A stretch of DNA of 64,000 bases from S5-A14a sp050908895 (GCA_050908895.1 CP171222.1:620001-684000), one strand, 5' to 3'. Positions 44,513-53,709 are shown, counted from the first letter of the stretch. Notes: generated by a model not told the origin, from the sequence alone. Numbers and translations are program-made.

Positions 44513-46000
44513 ATGAAAAAAATACAAATTACTTTGATAATAGTAGTAGTTTTAATAGCTTCGTTTATAAGTGATTCTGCGTCTTATGCAGATGCAGATC
44601 AGTTAGTTCCCAGTCCTGTGAAAGTAACTGTTGATGGAAAAAATACTCAAGTTATTAGAGCATATTACGCAACCTACCCTAACAATCTTTATGTCTCATT
44701 GAATGATATGGCCGTTATTCTTACAGATAGTAGTAAGCCCTTTGATTTCGTCGGCTATACAGGAACAGAATCCTATGATAGCAAAGGAAATGCTCGTGGA
44801 TATAATCTAACGGTGGGGGCTCATTATTCAGGTTTACAAAAAATATCTCAAATATCTTCGGAATCTACATATGGAAATCTGAGCAATGATGTGCCAATTT
44901 ATATCAATGGTGAATACACCAGATATAATACTTTTAATATTGGAGGAGAGCCATACATTAAACCAATCGATTTATGTATGATTTTAAACCTTGATGCGAG
45001 CATGGGAGAAAATGGCATAGAAATAAACAGTTCAAAAAGCTTCAAACCTACAGTAAAAGAAATAGAAAAATCCAAATATTTTCAGTCTCTTCACGGTGCA
45101 ATTGTAGGAGATGCCGAAACCGGAAAAATTCTTTTCAAGGAGAAATCTGATAATCAAACAGCTATTGCCAGTACATCTAAATTGATGACCTACTACCTTG
45201 TAAAAAAGGCAATAAAATCAGGGAAAGTGAAAGAAGATGAAAAGATTTTGATAACAAAAGATGCTGTTAGAGAGGCAAGTTCTATGTACGGGCAGCTATC
45301 TTTCAAAGAAGGAGATAAGATTTCTGTTAATGAACTTATAGAAGCAACTCTTGTAGCATCTTGCAACGAGGCCTGTATAGCTTTGGCAGAGCACGTTTCC
45401 GGAGATGTTGAATCTTTTGTCGATGAAATGAATAGTACTGCAAAGAAAATTGGTCTACAAAGCGCGGTTTTCTATAATCCAAATGGTTTGGAATCTCATA
45501 AAGCTAGCATTGTTGAATCTCATCTGGACAACCAAATGAATGCAGTGGACATGTTTAGGCTTGCCTGTATTTTGTGCAAGGAATTCCCTGAGATTACGAA
45601 AATTACGTCAAAGAAGAATATTAAGCTTGAAAACTTGAGATTTTCCAAGACAAATACCAACCCTCTGTTGTTTAATATGGATGGGGTAACGGGATTAAAG
45701 ACAGGATATACAGAAGCTGCGGACAGATGTCTTGTTGCATTGAAAGAGGTAAGAATAGGAGATAGAAAGAAAAAGATTTTGTCAGTTATGTTTGGTGCTC
45801 AAAGTAAAGCAGAGCAAGCTGAAAAGGGTCAGATGCTTATGATTGTGGGAGAAGGTGTTTTGCAGGACCTTGAACAGGTTGAAAAGGGGAAGCTAGATAA
45901 ATCAAAGGTAAAGGATTTTGGAAGTGTTTCATTGGATTATGATAAAGAAAATGACAGGAGAAATAAATGGGTGAAATTATTCACTAGATTTTTTCAATAA
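44513..46000 (+). CDS. D-alanyl-D-alanine carboxypeptidase (penicillin-binding)
   Basis: 495 residues. A signal peptide (to about residue 26) and an N-terminal region of about 180 residues resembling copper amine oxidase N-terminal domains (VPSPVKVTVDGKN, YVSLNDMAVIL, EPYIKPIDLCMIL) come first. The serine peptidase core follows: S-x-x-K as STSK at 220-223, SCN in VASCNEACIALAEHV, and LKTGYTEAADRC. It trims the terminal D-Ala from peptidoglycan stems. The ATG at 44513 follows AAGGAGG; a TTG-free longer frame begins inside the dynamin gene and is unlikely. The C-terminal tail is basic and may touch the membrane. Confidence 0.92.
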   Translation: MKKIQITLIIVVVLIASFISDSASYADADQLVPSPVKVTVDGKNTQVIRAYYATYPNNLYVSLNDMAVILTDSSKPFDFVGYTGTESYDSKGNARGYNLTVGAHYSGLQKISQISSESTYGNLSNDVPIYINGEYTRYNTFNIGGEPYIKPIDLCMILNLDASMGENGIEINSSKSFKPTVKEIEKSKYFQSLHGAIVGDAETGKILFKEKSDNQTAIASTSKLMTYYLVKKAIKSGKVKEDEKILITKDAVREASSMYGQLSFKEGDKISVNELIEATLVASCNEACIALAEHVSGDVESFVDEMNSTAKKIGLQSAVFYNPNGLESHKASIVESHLDNQMNAVDMFRLACILCKEFPEITKITSKKNIKLENLRFSKTNTNPLLFNMDGVTGLKTGYTEAADRCLVALKEVRIGDRKKKILSVMFGAQSKAEQAEKGQMLMIVGEGVLQDLEQVEKGKLDKSKVKDFGSVSLDYDKENDRRNKWVKLFTRFFQ

Positions 46001-46070
46001 TAATTGATATAATATAACATAGATTTACTTAATTTTACTGTAAGTATTAAAATAGAAAGGTGATTTTGAA

Positions 46071-46784
46071 ATGATTAACAAAATTATGACTGCGGATGAA
46101 GCGGTTGCAGGCGTTCAGGATGGTATGACCATAATGATCGGCGGCTTCCTGGCAACAGGTTCACCAGAGATCCTTATGGATGCACTAGTTAGAAAGGGTG
46201 TTAAACACCTAACTGTAATAGCAAATGATGGGGGATTAGATGTTGGTCAGTATGGTGCCAAGACTGCGAGAGGTATTGGTAAACTACTTGAAAACCATAT
46301 GGTTGACCATATCATTGCTACACACCTAGGTGTAAACCCTAAGCTTAACGAGCAGTTCGCAGATGGAAGTCTTAAATATACTCTTGTACCACAGGGCACC
46401 CTTGCTGAGAAAATCAGAGCAGCAAACTACGGTCTTGGTGGAGTTATTACTCCAACAGGTGTAGGAACTCCAATGGAAACTGAAAAGGACGAACTTGGTA
46501 GGGATAAAATTACTATTGAAATTGATGGAGTTAAGTACCTGGTTGAAAGACCAATCAAAGCTGACTATGCTTTCGTGAGAGCATCTGTTTGTGATAAGTT
46601 TGGTAACTTTATGTGTTCCAAGGCAACAAAAAACTTTAACTATGTTATGGCCGGTGCTGCTGATAAAGTTATCGTGGCTACAGAAAAGCTTGTTGAGATT
46701 GGTGAAGAAGACCCGGATATGTTTGCAGTAGCTGGAGTTATGGTTGATGGAATTGTGGAAGGAGAAAAGAAATGGGAGATATAA
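46071..46784 (+). CDS. atoD: CoA-transferase subunit A (AtoD-like)
   Basis: 237 residues of a family I CoA transferase alpha chain: MTADEAVAGVQDGMTIMIGG, FLATGSPEIL, YGLGGVITPTGVGTPMET and DYAFVRASVCDKFGNF. With subunit B it exchanges CoA between acyl-CoAs and acids such as acetate and acetoacetate or butyrate, as in fermentative ketone or butyrate metabolism. The exact acid cannot be read from the sequence. The start has AGAAAGGTGAT before it. It overlaps subunit B by 13 bases. Confidence 0.92.
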   Translation: MINKIMTADEAVAGVQDGMTIMIGGFLATGSPEILMDALVRKGVKHLTVIANDGGLDVGQYGAKTARGIGKLLENHMVDHIIATHLGVNPKLNEQFADGSLKYTLVPQGTLAEKIRAANYGLGGVITPTGVGTPMETEKDELGRDKITIEIDGVKYLVERPIKADYAFVRASVCDKFGNFMCSKATKNFNYVMAGAADKVIVATEKLVEIGEEDPDMFAVAGVMVDGIVEGEKKWEI

Positions 46785-47428
46785 AGGCAAGAATTGCCAA
46801 GAGAACGGCTAAAGAGCTAAGAGACGGTGAATTAGTTAACCTGGGTATCGGTCTTCCAACAATGGTTGGATCTTATGTTCCTGAAGATATCACTATTACA
46901 CTTCACTCTGAAAACGGTTTCGCAGGACTTGACGGAATACCTGAAGAAGGGCATGAAGATGTAGATATCATTAACTCCGGTGGACAATACGTGACAGTTA
47001 AGGATAGAGTAAATTACTTTGATTCAGCTACGAGTTTTGGCATTGTAAGAGGCGGACACGTAGCAGTAACTGTTTTGGGTGCAATGCAAGTTGCTGAAAA
47101 TGGAGACTTGGCTAACTGGATTGTTCCGGGCAAGAAAGTTGCCGGAATGGGCGGTGCTATGGACCTTGTAGTTGGAGCTAGAGAAGTTATTATTGCTATG
47201 ACTCACACCCAGAAGGGTAATCATAAGATTCTAAAAGAGTGTACACTCCCGCTAACAGCTGAAAAATGTGTTGACATGATTATCACTGAAATGGCTGTAA
47301 TGAAAGTTACTGATAAGGGCATTGAAGTTATTGAACTTCACCCGGATTTCACTAAGGAAGAAGTTCAGGAAGCAACTGGATGTGAGCTAATCTGGAGCCC
47401 TAATTTAAAACCTTATCAGGAAGACTAA
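46772..47428 (+). CDS. atoA: CoA-transferase subunit B (AtoA-like)
   Basis: 218 residues. The catalytic glutamate lies in TLHSENGFAGLDG, the place of the SENG motif. GGHVAVTVLGAMQVAENGDL and MGGAMDLVVGAREVI are conserved. Overlap with subunit A (13 bases, ATG inside its 3' end) ensures paired translation. A terminator follows at 47470-47509. Confidence 0.93.
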   Translation: MGDIKARIAKRTAKELRDGELVNLGIGLPTMVGSYVPEDITITLHSENGFAGLDGIPEEGHEDVDIINSGGQYVTVKDRVNYFDSATSFGIVRGGHVAVTVLGAMQVAENGDLANWIVPGKKVAGMGGAMDLVVGAREVIIAMTHTQKGNHKILKECTLPLTAEKCVDMIITEMAVMKVTDKGIEVIELHPDFTKEEVQEATGCELIWSPNLKPYQED

Positions 47429-47469
47429 TTTTAGATTAAATTAGTATTTAAAAAGATTAATATGATTTA

Positions 47470-47509
47470 AAAATCCGCTAGATAGAAGGGAATGTATCTG
47501 GCGGATTTT
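47470..47509. terminator. Bidirectional terminator
   Basis: AAAATCCGCTAGATA and TATCTGGCGGATTTT arms match at 14 of 15 positions including one GU pair. It separates atoA from the convergent editing-protein gene, and the stem has A and T runs on its two sides. Confidence 0.85.
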
Positions 47510-47535
47510 GAGCATTAAGGAAAAATTTTTGATAA

Positions 47536-48777
47536 CTACATCAAATCGAGAGTGCTTAGCGTCGTGATAAATTTTTGCAGCTCACTGTTACTTGGGAAAC
47601 TAACGCGAGCACCGGTTTTATTACCACCACCTTTGCCTGATAAACTTTTTCCAATTTGATTAACGATTTGTCCACAGTCATAGTTTGACAGAGGATTTGT
47701 GAATAGAAGACATAAGTTTGCGGGAGGATAAACAAGAATTAAAATAGTTTTGTCTAAATCTTCTGATAATTCTTTTCCTATATTAGCAATTTTATTGGGT
47801 GGTAGATAATCGTAAGAGGCAGCTAAAACACCAGAATACAGTTGTGCTCTTAGTATAGATATTTCTCTATCTATAATGTATTGCTGAAGCTTGTATAGCT
47901 CATCTTTTACTTCCTGATTGCTCGCTTGCATAGATTCGAATTTACTTAAAACATCGCTCTTTCCTGAGGAGAGTCGCAAGGATATGTTAGTTAGGGTATC
48001 AAATTCAGATTGATAATTTCTAAAGGCTCTTTCCCCGGCATCAAAATAGATGCGTGTCATTCCTTTGTTGGGTTCAATTTTATATATTTTTACCATTCCA
48101 ACCTGTCCGGAATATGCTGGGTGAGTTCCGCAGCATGCCACCGCATCTGATGGATTTTTTAAGTCTCCAATTCTTACAATAGTAATGTCACTTTCAATGG
48201 AGAGAGCTTTTCTAAGGGGTTCTTTTGCTGCTTCTTCTCTCGTATCATAGTGGGTAATGACAACAGGTAGATTTGACCAAATTGCTTCATTTGTTAACAA
48301 TTCTACATCCTTAATCATATCCCATGTAATGCTTTTATATTCGCTGTCTTCAAGGCTTATGTCGATGGTCATATAGTCATCGCCCATGTGAAATCCACGG
48401 TTAATGCCACGAAATAGTTTGTAAAACATACCGCTTAAGATGTGTTCTCCACAGTGCCTTTGCATGTTATCAAACCTACGCTCCCAGTCTATGTTTAGTT
48501 CCACGGTTGATCCTACAGCTGGCAATAATTCAACTGATGAGTCTTTCGCTAACTTATGAAACACTTCGCCATCATGCTCATAAGTGTTAACTATTTTGAA
48601 TTTGTTTCCATCCCAGGTCACTGTGCCAATGTCACAGCTTTGGCCACCTCCCGTAGGAAAGAAAATCGTTTGATCGAACACGAGGAGCAAGTCGCCCTTG
48701 AATTCATCAATTCTAACTAGCTTTGCAGAAGTTGTCTTCGCATATACATTTTCTTTGTAAATTTTCTTTGTTTTCAT
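47536..48777 (-). CDS. AlaX-like alanyl-tRNA editing protein with DHHA1 domain
   Basis: 413 residues. The N-terminal half resembles the editing domain of AlaRS: FPTGGGQSCDIG, the zinc motif HCGEHILSGMF (HxxxH) and ACCGTHPAYSGQVGMVKI (C and H). The middle is a coiled coil and the C-terminal half a DHHA1 domain ending in GKGGGNKTGARVSF, where GGGxxxxA is typical. Such AlaX-L proteins hydrolyse Ser or Gly wrongly attached to tRNA-Ala. It is transcribed leftward, with a terminator shared with atoA. Confidence 0.9.
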   Translation of the reverse strand: MKTKKIYKENVYAKTTSAKLVRIDEFKGDLLLVFDQTIFFPTGGGQSCDIGTVTWDGNKFKIVNTYEHDGEVFHKLAKDSSVELLPAVGSTVELNIDWERRFDNMQRHCGEHILSGMFYKLFRGINRGFHMGDDYMTIDISLEDSEYKSITWDMIKDVELLTNEAIWSNLPVVITHYDTREEAAKEPLRKALSIESDITIVRIGDLKNPSDAVACCGTHPAYSGQVGMVKIYKIEPNKGMTRIYFDAGERAFRNYQSEFDTLTNISLRLSSGKSDVLSKFESMQASNQEVKDELYKLQQYIIDREISILRAQLYSGVLAASYDYLPPNKIANIGKELSEDLDKTILILVYPPANLCLLFTNPLSNYDCGQIVNQIGKSLSGKGGGNKTGARVSFPSNSELQKFITTLSTLDLM

Positions 48778-49118
48778 TATTATCCTTTCAAATTAATACA
48801 AGTACAGATGCTTCAATTCTATTGCATTATTCTTCATATATGAGGTGCATAAATAATTTTTTGATAAATATGTGGATAACTTTAGCTTTAAAATAAAAAA
48901 CAAAAAGTGTATCCGTTGGAATTTCAATAAAATTAATATAAAAAGTTATCCATGCTACAATGTTAATAACTTGTGAAGAATTGTGGATAAATCTAATTTA
49001 AAAAGTTAAATCCCTAAATTTTCAACGGTTATTCCACAGATTTTTTAGTGGATTATGAACACATAGAGTTTACATAATTTTTTGGAAACCACCACCTGAT
49101 GTAAGAGAGTTTGACCAA
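48778..49118. other. AT-rich gap with DnaA-box-like sites
   Basis: This 341-base gap between two minus-strand genes has no gene. Two perfect DnaA boxes in the same orientation (reverse complement of TTATCCACA) lie at 48871-48879 and 48982-48990. Related but imperfect sites are TTATCCATG at 48946 and TTATTCCACA near 49029. Gene orientation on both sides does not change as it would at a chromosome origin. Confidence 0.6.
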
Positions 49119-50282
49119 TTAATCGGCATAATCCAGAAAATATTTTTCTCTGCTTTTTACAAAATCATATAAGAGTGGTGTAGGATAAACTTGCTTGTGA
49201 ACTAGGCTGACATGTTTGCCAAAAGAGGAGTTAAAAATATCATGTTCAAGAAGGCCTAGATATTTATCTGAATTTGCCATGAGTACAAGTTCATCATCCC
49301 CATTGAAGTAATATACTCCATAAAAATCATTAAGCATTGAATAATCATGAGAATTCACGTGGTTATTATCCGGTTTGTAAAGAACGTAAAGTCTTCCATA
49401 TCCTTCTCGACATACTGTGCTCCAGTTTAGCATGAAAGTTCCATTTTGATTAAAATGCTTAAAATCTTCATCTACTCTCATAATAGATATGTGCTCTTCT
49501 CTACTCAGAAGTCTTGCTGCTTCTGAAGTAGGCAGCGGGAAAGACGATACTTTATCAACATGAGCAACTCTAAGTTGCTCCATCTTTACATGGCTAACAG
49601 TAATATAGTAGTAGTTGCCAGACTCCACCAAGGATTCACAAGAGAAAAGATTTTCTTCGGATAGCTTCGTTATTTTGTTATTATATAATACACCCTCGGC
49701 TAGATCCGGAAAACAATCGGTAACTTCAGGGCTTGTTGCCAAAACAGCTGCAGCTTCAAAGTCCTTAGCGAACTGCCGCATTAGGTAATAGTTTATAGCC
49801 TCATAAGGTGTAGAAATCGGCGTGCATTGCTTTGAATCCAGGATGTACATCTCCGGATCTGTAAAAATCACCGGCTTAGTCAAAAGAAAGGCATACTCAC
49901 TAATTGGTTCAGGAAGCTTGTAATTGTTTGTTAGTGCTCTACCTGCATATTTTTGGAGTAACCACATAGCTTCTCTTAGGGATATTTCAACTAGTCTGCA
50001 ACCAAGCCCACCGATAAAACTCCTTTGAATGTCAACGTAAGCATTATCGTCATCTCCAAGAAGACTGGTATATCTTTCAAGGCCAAAGTCTTCCACATCG
50101 ATGTAGAAGAACTGGTGAAGAGCTTTGTGATACTGATTTTCCGGAAGCTCCCAAGTAATTCCCACAGAAAGAACTCCCATAAGCCTTGTATCAGTTACAT
50201 AGGCTGATTTAAAAATTTTTTCGCTGGAGTTTGCAGTATCCTTAGCACCCCCTTTTAATACTTGAATTTTTGGACTTTTCAT
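49119..50282 (-). CDS. Hypothetical protein, 387 residues
   Basis: I do not recognise this family. The protein is soluble, without signal peptide or membrane helices, and evenly mixed in composition. Visible segments include TDTRLMGVLSVGITWELPEN, then HKALHQFFYIDVEDFGLERY and FIGGLGCRLVEISLREAMWL. The C-terminus has tyrosine-rich blocks (GVYYFNGDDELVLMANSDKY). It may have an alpha/beta regulatory or enzyme fold. It is transcribed leftward, divergent from the SAM riboswitch region, and stands alone. No function is offered. Confidence 0.65.
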   Translation of the reverse strand: MKSPKIQVLKGGAKDTANSSEKIFKSAYVTDTRLMGVLSVGITWELPENQYHKALHQFFYIDVEDFGLERYTSLLGDDDNAYVDIQRSFIGGLGCRLVEISLREAMWLLQKYAGRALTNNYKLPEPISEYAFLLTKPVIFTDPEMYILDSKQCTPISTPYEAINYYLMRQFAKDFEAAAVLATSPEVTDCFPDLAEGVLYNNKITKLSEENLFSCESLVESGNYYYITVSHVKMEQLRVAHVDKVSSFPLPTSEAARLLSREEHISIMRVDEDFKHFNQNGTFMLNWSTVCREGYGRLYVLYKPDNNHVNSHDYSMLNDFYGVYYFNGDDELVLMANSDKYLGLLEHDIFNSSFGKHVSLVHKQVYPTPLLYDFVKSREKYFLDYAD

Positions 50283-50364
50283 TTGATTTTCACCTTATAA
50301 ATTTCTTTAATTTCTCTGAATACATTATTGCATATATGTGTTATCTTTGCAAACTAAATTGATG

Positions 50365-50392
50365 TTGACTTTTACTTTTACAGGTGTATAAT
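50365..50392 (+). promoter_or_regulatory. metK promoter
   Basis: TTGACT (50365-50370), 16-base spacer, TATAAT (50387-50392). It would start transcription about 7 bases later, just before the SAM riboswitch. Confidence 0.7.
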
Positions 50393-50401
50393 TAGACCAT
50401 A

Positions 50402-50603
50402 CCTTATCAAGAGTGGCGGAGGGAATAGGCCCGATGATGTCCGGCAACCTAGACATGGTTACTTGATCTGATTAAGTTTGCTTAGAGCATATACATAACG
50501 TGTATAAACGACATGTGAACTATGAGGAAAATGATGTAACAATCAGTGAGTTTACCAATCTAAAGGTGCTAAATCCTACAGAGCATTGCTTTGAAAGATG
50601 AGG
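50402..50603 (+). promoter_or_regulatory. SAM-I riboswitch (S-box) with expanded arm
   Basis: The P1 stem pairs CCTTATC (50402-50408) with GATGAGG (50597-50603). Conserved core parts are AAGAGTGGCGGAGGGAATAG, GGCCCGATGATGTCCGGCAA, AAGGTGCTAAATCCTACAG, and TTGAAAGATG at the closing strand. The arm between GGCAACC and AAGGTGC is about 113 bases, much longer than usual, and can fold into a stem with an inner hairpin. It senses S-adenosylmethionine and controls the terminator that follows. Confidence 0.94.
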
Positions 50604-50620
50604 ATGATAAAAGTATCAGC

Positions 50621-50650
50621 CTCTCTGAGTACTGCGCGGAGAGTTTTTTT
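50621..50650 (+). terminator. SAM-riboswitch terminator
   Basis: CTCTCTG (50621-50627) pairs with CGGAGAG (50637-50643), with one GU pair, followed by seven T. It is the expression platform before metK. Confidence 0.85.
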
Positions 50651-50682
50651 ATTTTCCGAAAGAGGTATGAAAGGAGATTTTT

Positions 50683-51897
50683 ATGAGAAAATTATTTACT
50701 TCAGAATCAGTAACTGAAGGGCATCCGGATAAAGTTTGTGATCAAATTTCCGATGCTGTCGTAGATGCTATTTTAGAACAAGATCCAATGGGACGAGTAG
50801 CTTGTGAAACAACAGTAAACACAGGGTATGCTATGTTGATGGGGGAGATAAGTACCAATTGCTACATAGACATTCCTAAAATTGCAAGACAGGTTATTTG
50901 TGAAATTGGATATGATAATTCTGAATATGGATATGACGGTAATACTTGTGCTGTGGTTACATCCATAGATGAACAATCACAAGATATTGCCTTGGGGGTT
51001 GACAAGGCCTTAGAGTATAAGGAGGGCTATTTAGAAAGTGATGAAGAAGGTAAGGTCCTTGAGGGGCATGACAGTCTCGGAACCGGCGCTGGAGACCAAG
51101 GTATGATGTTTGGTTACGCATGTAATGAAACCGAAGAATTTATGCCAATGTCTATATCGTTAGCTCACAAGCTTTCACGTCAGCTAACTAAGATAAGAAA
51201 AGATGGAACCTTAAAATATCTAAGACCCGATGGTAAAACACAGGTTACAGTAGAGTATGAAGATGATAAAGTTGTGCGAATTGATACTATTGTTATAAGT
51301 ACTCAGCACGATCCGGATGCTACTCAGGAGCAGATTAGAGAAGATATGATTAAATATGTAATTGATCCAATTATCCCTAAGGAGCTTCTAGATGAGAGCA
51401 CAAAATATTTTGTTAATCCAACAGGACGTTTCGTAATTGGCGGACCTCATGGAGATTCAGGTCTGACCGGAAGGAAAATTATCGTAGATACTTACGGTGG
51501 ATGTGCTCGTCATGGAGGCGGTGCTTTTTCAGGAAAGGACCCTACAAAGGTAGATAGATCAGCAAGTTACGCAGCAAGATATGTCGCTAAGAATCTAGTT
51601 GCCGCAGGTGTTGCTGATAAATGTGAGGTGCAGCTTGCTTATGCTATTGGAGTTGCAAAACCGGTGAGCATCTCTGTTGATTGTTTCGGAACAGGTAAAC
51701 TCGGGGAAGATATAATTGCTGAGATTATCGGTGAGGTATTTGACTTAAGACCGGCATCAATTATCAAGGAACTTGACCTGAGAAAGCCTATTTATAGAAA
51801 GGTTGCTGCAGGCGGTCACTTTGGCAGAACAGATTTTGATCTTAGTTGGGAGAGGACTGATAAAGTTGATATTATTAAGAAGAAAGCGGGCCTATAA
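50683..51897 (+). CDS. metK: S-adenosylmethionine synthetase
   Basis: 404 residues with the MetK signatures ESVTEGHPDKVCDQISDAVV, TGAGDQGMMFGYA, RPDGKTQVTVEY, FVIGGPHGDSGLTGRKIIVD, TYGG and GGGAFSGKDPTKVDRSASYA. It makes SAM from methionine and ATP. The AAAGGAG site at 50669-50675 precedes the ATG. Transcription is gated by the SAM riboswitch upstream. No strong terminator separates it from the transporter gene 53 bases downstream. Confidence 0.97.
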   Translation: MRKLFTSESVTEGHPDKVCDQISDAVVDAILEQDPMGRVACETTVNTGYAMLMGEISTNCYIDIPKIARQVICEIGYDNSEYGYDGNTCAVVTSIDEQSQDIALGVDKALEYKEGYLESDEEGKVLEGHDSLGTGAGDQGMMFGYACNETEEFMPMSISLAHKLSRQLTKIRKDGTLKYLRPDGKTQVTVEYEDDKVVRIDTIVISTQHDPDATQEQIREDMIKYVIDPIIPKELLDESTKYFVNPTGRFVIGGPHGDSGLTGRKIIVDTYGGCARHGGGAFSGKDPTKVDRSASYAARYVAKNLVAAGVADKCEVQLAYAIGVAKPVSISVDCFGTGKLGEDIIAEIIGEVFDLRPASIIKELDLRKPIYRKVAAGGHFGRTDFDLSWERTDKVDIIKKKAGL

Positions 51898-51950
51898 TGG
51901 GTCCGCTCCCATAATTTTATAAATAATTTTAATTTTTCGGAGGTAGAAAG

Positions 51951-53216
51951 TTGGAAGCACATCAAATTGTTTCTGTAGTCGTATTTGCCGTAGTTATGAT
52001 TGGCATTATGACTGAAAAGATTCATAGGACAGCTGCAGCTTTGGCAGGAGCTATGGCTTTGTTTTTCTTGCATATTTTAAATGTTGAATCTGCTGTAGGT
52101 TATATTGATTTTAACACTATTGGTGTTCTTGTTGGAATGATGATATTCGTATCAGGAGTTAAGAGGTCAGGACTTTTTGAGTATGTCGCGATTAAGGCGG
52201 CTAAACTAGCGAAGGGCGATCCGTGGAAAATTATGATAAGTTTCATGATTTTAACAGCTATTTTATCAGCATTCTTGGATAACGTTACTACGGTATTACT
52301 TGTTGGTCCTATGACAATTGCTATTTGTCAAGTACTGGAGCTGGATCCGGTTCCATTTTTATTGACTCAAATAATGAGTTCTAACATAGGTGGAACAGGA
52401 ACTCTTATTGGTGATCCTCCGAATATTATGATAGGTAGTGCTGCTCACTTAAGTTTTATGGATTTTATAATGAATACGGGAGTCGTTTCGATTATAATAA
52501 TGGTAGTAATTATTATTATGTTTAAATTTCTCTATGGCAATAAGCTGAAAGCGGAAGAATCGGCCATAGCACAAGTCATGGAAATGGATGAACGTAAGGC
52601 AATCGAAGACATGTCGCTTCTTAAAAAGAGCCTTGTGATAATTGCGCTTGTAATAGGAGCTTTTATATTCCATGGTGCAATTGGAATAGAATCATCAGTT
52701 GTTGCTCTTACAGCTGCAACAGCTATTATGATAGTTGGGAAGGTTAACGTTGAACATATTATAGTTGAAGCTGAGTGGGGAACTATACTCTTTTTTGTTG
52801 GACTCTTCATGGTTGTTGGAGGTATGGTAGAAACGGGTGTCATCAATTCCCTCGCTCAGGTTTTAATAGATTTTACCCATGGCAACGTAGTACTTACTAT
52901 GATAGTTTTGCTTTGGAGTTCAGCTATTTTGTCCTCGTTCCTCGATAATATTCCATTTGTTGCTACATTGATTCCTTTAATTTTAGCCATGGGTGCAGAT
53001 GGAGTAGACACTACACCTTTATGGTGGGCAATTTCTCTTGGAGCTTGTCTTGGAGGTAACGGTACGTTGGTAGGAGCATCAGCTAACGTTGTTCTTGCAG
53101 GAATCAGCAGCAAACAGGGATACCCGATTACTTTTGCAAGTTTTTTAAGAATAGGCCTACCGATTATGATCGTTTCGATTGTTATCGCATCAGGATATAT
53201 GCTAATAAGATATTAA
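51951..53216 (+). CDS. ArsB/NhaD-family (ion transporter superfamily) membrane protein
   Basis: 421 residues with about 11-12 helices. The family-typical blocks are GVLVGMMIFVSGVKRSGLFE, LSAFLDNVTTVLLVGPMTIA, SNIGGTGTLIGDPPNIMIGS and the repeated half LSSFLDNIPFVATLIPLI and GGNGTLVGASANV. This is the YbiR/ArsB/NhaD group, carrying anions, or sodium against protons. The TTG at 51951 follows GGAGGTAG. It sits 53 bases after metK and 25 before a small gene, so it may belong to the SAM riboswitch regulon. Confidence 0.9.
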   Translation: MEAHQIVSVVVFAVVMIGIMTEKIHRTAAALAGAMALFFLHILNVESAVGYIDFNTIGVLVGMMIFVSGVKRSGLFEYVAIKAAKLAKGDPWKIMISFMILTAILSAFLDNVTTVLLVGPMTIAICQVLELDPVPFLLTQIMSSNIGGTGTLIGDPPNIMIGSAAHLSFMDFIMNTGVVSIIIMVVIIIMFKFLYGNKLKAEESAIAQVMEMDERKAIEDMSLLKKSLVIIALVIGAFIFHGAIGIESSVVALTAATAIMIVGKVNVEHIIVEAEWGTILFFVGLFMVVGGMVETGVINSLAQVLIDFTHGNVVLTMIVLLWSSAILSSFLDNIPFVATLIPLILAMGADGVDTTPLWWAISLGACLGGNGTLVGASANVVLAGISSKQGYPITFASFLRIGLPIMIVSIVIASGYMLIRY

Positions 53217-53241
53217 TTAAATAGATAGGAAGGATAGACAA

Positions 53242-53709
53242 ATGTTTAATGATACTTTTCATGATGATATGATAAATATAGTTTTAAGGCAACAGGGTGC
53301 TGACTCAATTAAGACTCATCTTGCTCACATCAATATTGTTAACTTCCAAATTGCACCGGATGTGAAGGTAGCCTATGTGTATGAGATAAAAGAAAATGGA
53401 GAAATTTATCTGGAAAGAACAAGTCCATATCCTATGCTTATGGGTAAAATGTACGATGAAAAGGCTCTTATAGAAATAATTAAAAATGATGTTGCCAGCT
53501 TTAAAAATGCATACCACAGTAGAAACTATGAAAGTTATCTACAACTTATTAAAAGTCATATGAGGTTTCAGTCTGCAGCTGAGGATTTATTTATGAATCA
53601 TAATGTTGATCCGGATGATTTGGATGAACTCCACAGTGCTTATGAGAAACTACATCAACTAGTGGATGAAGCTGCAGCAAAATCAAAAAAAATTGTTTGG
53701 GAGGAATAA
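53242..53709 (+). CDS. Hypothetical protein, 155 residues
   Basis: A soluble, acidic protein (N-terminus FNDTFHDDMINIVLRQQ). The first half appears to be beta-rich (IVNFQIAPDVKVAYVYEIKE), and the second half helical (SFKNAYHSRNYESYLQLIKS). I do not recognise a family. It has an AGGAAGG site and is placed between the ArsB/NhaD-type transporter (25 bases) and aspartate kinase (3 bases), so it is almost surely cotranscribed with them. No role is proposed. Confidence 0.65.
   Translation: MFNDTFHDDMINIVLRQQGADSIKTHLAHINIVNFQIAPDVKVAYVYEIKENGEIYLERTSPYPMLMGKMYDEKALIEIIKNDVASFKNAYHSRNYESYLQLIKSHMRFQSAAEDLFMNHNVDPDDLDELHSAYEKLHQLVDEAAAKSKKIVWEE

Noticed and set aside
48778..49118. Chromosomal origin of replication
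   Set aside because: DnaA boxes are present, but dnaA, dnaN, rpmH or gidA are not nearby and gene direction does not switch across the gap.
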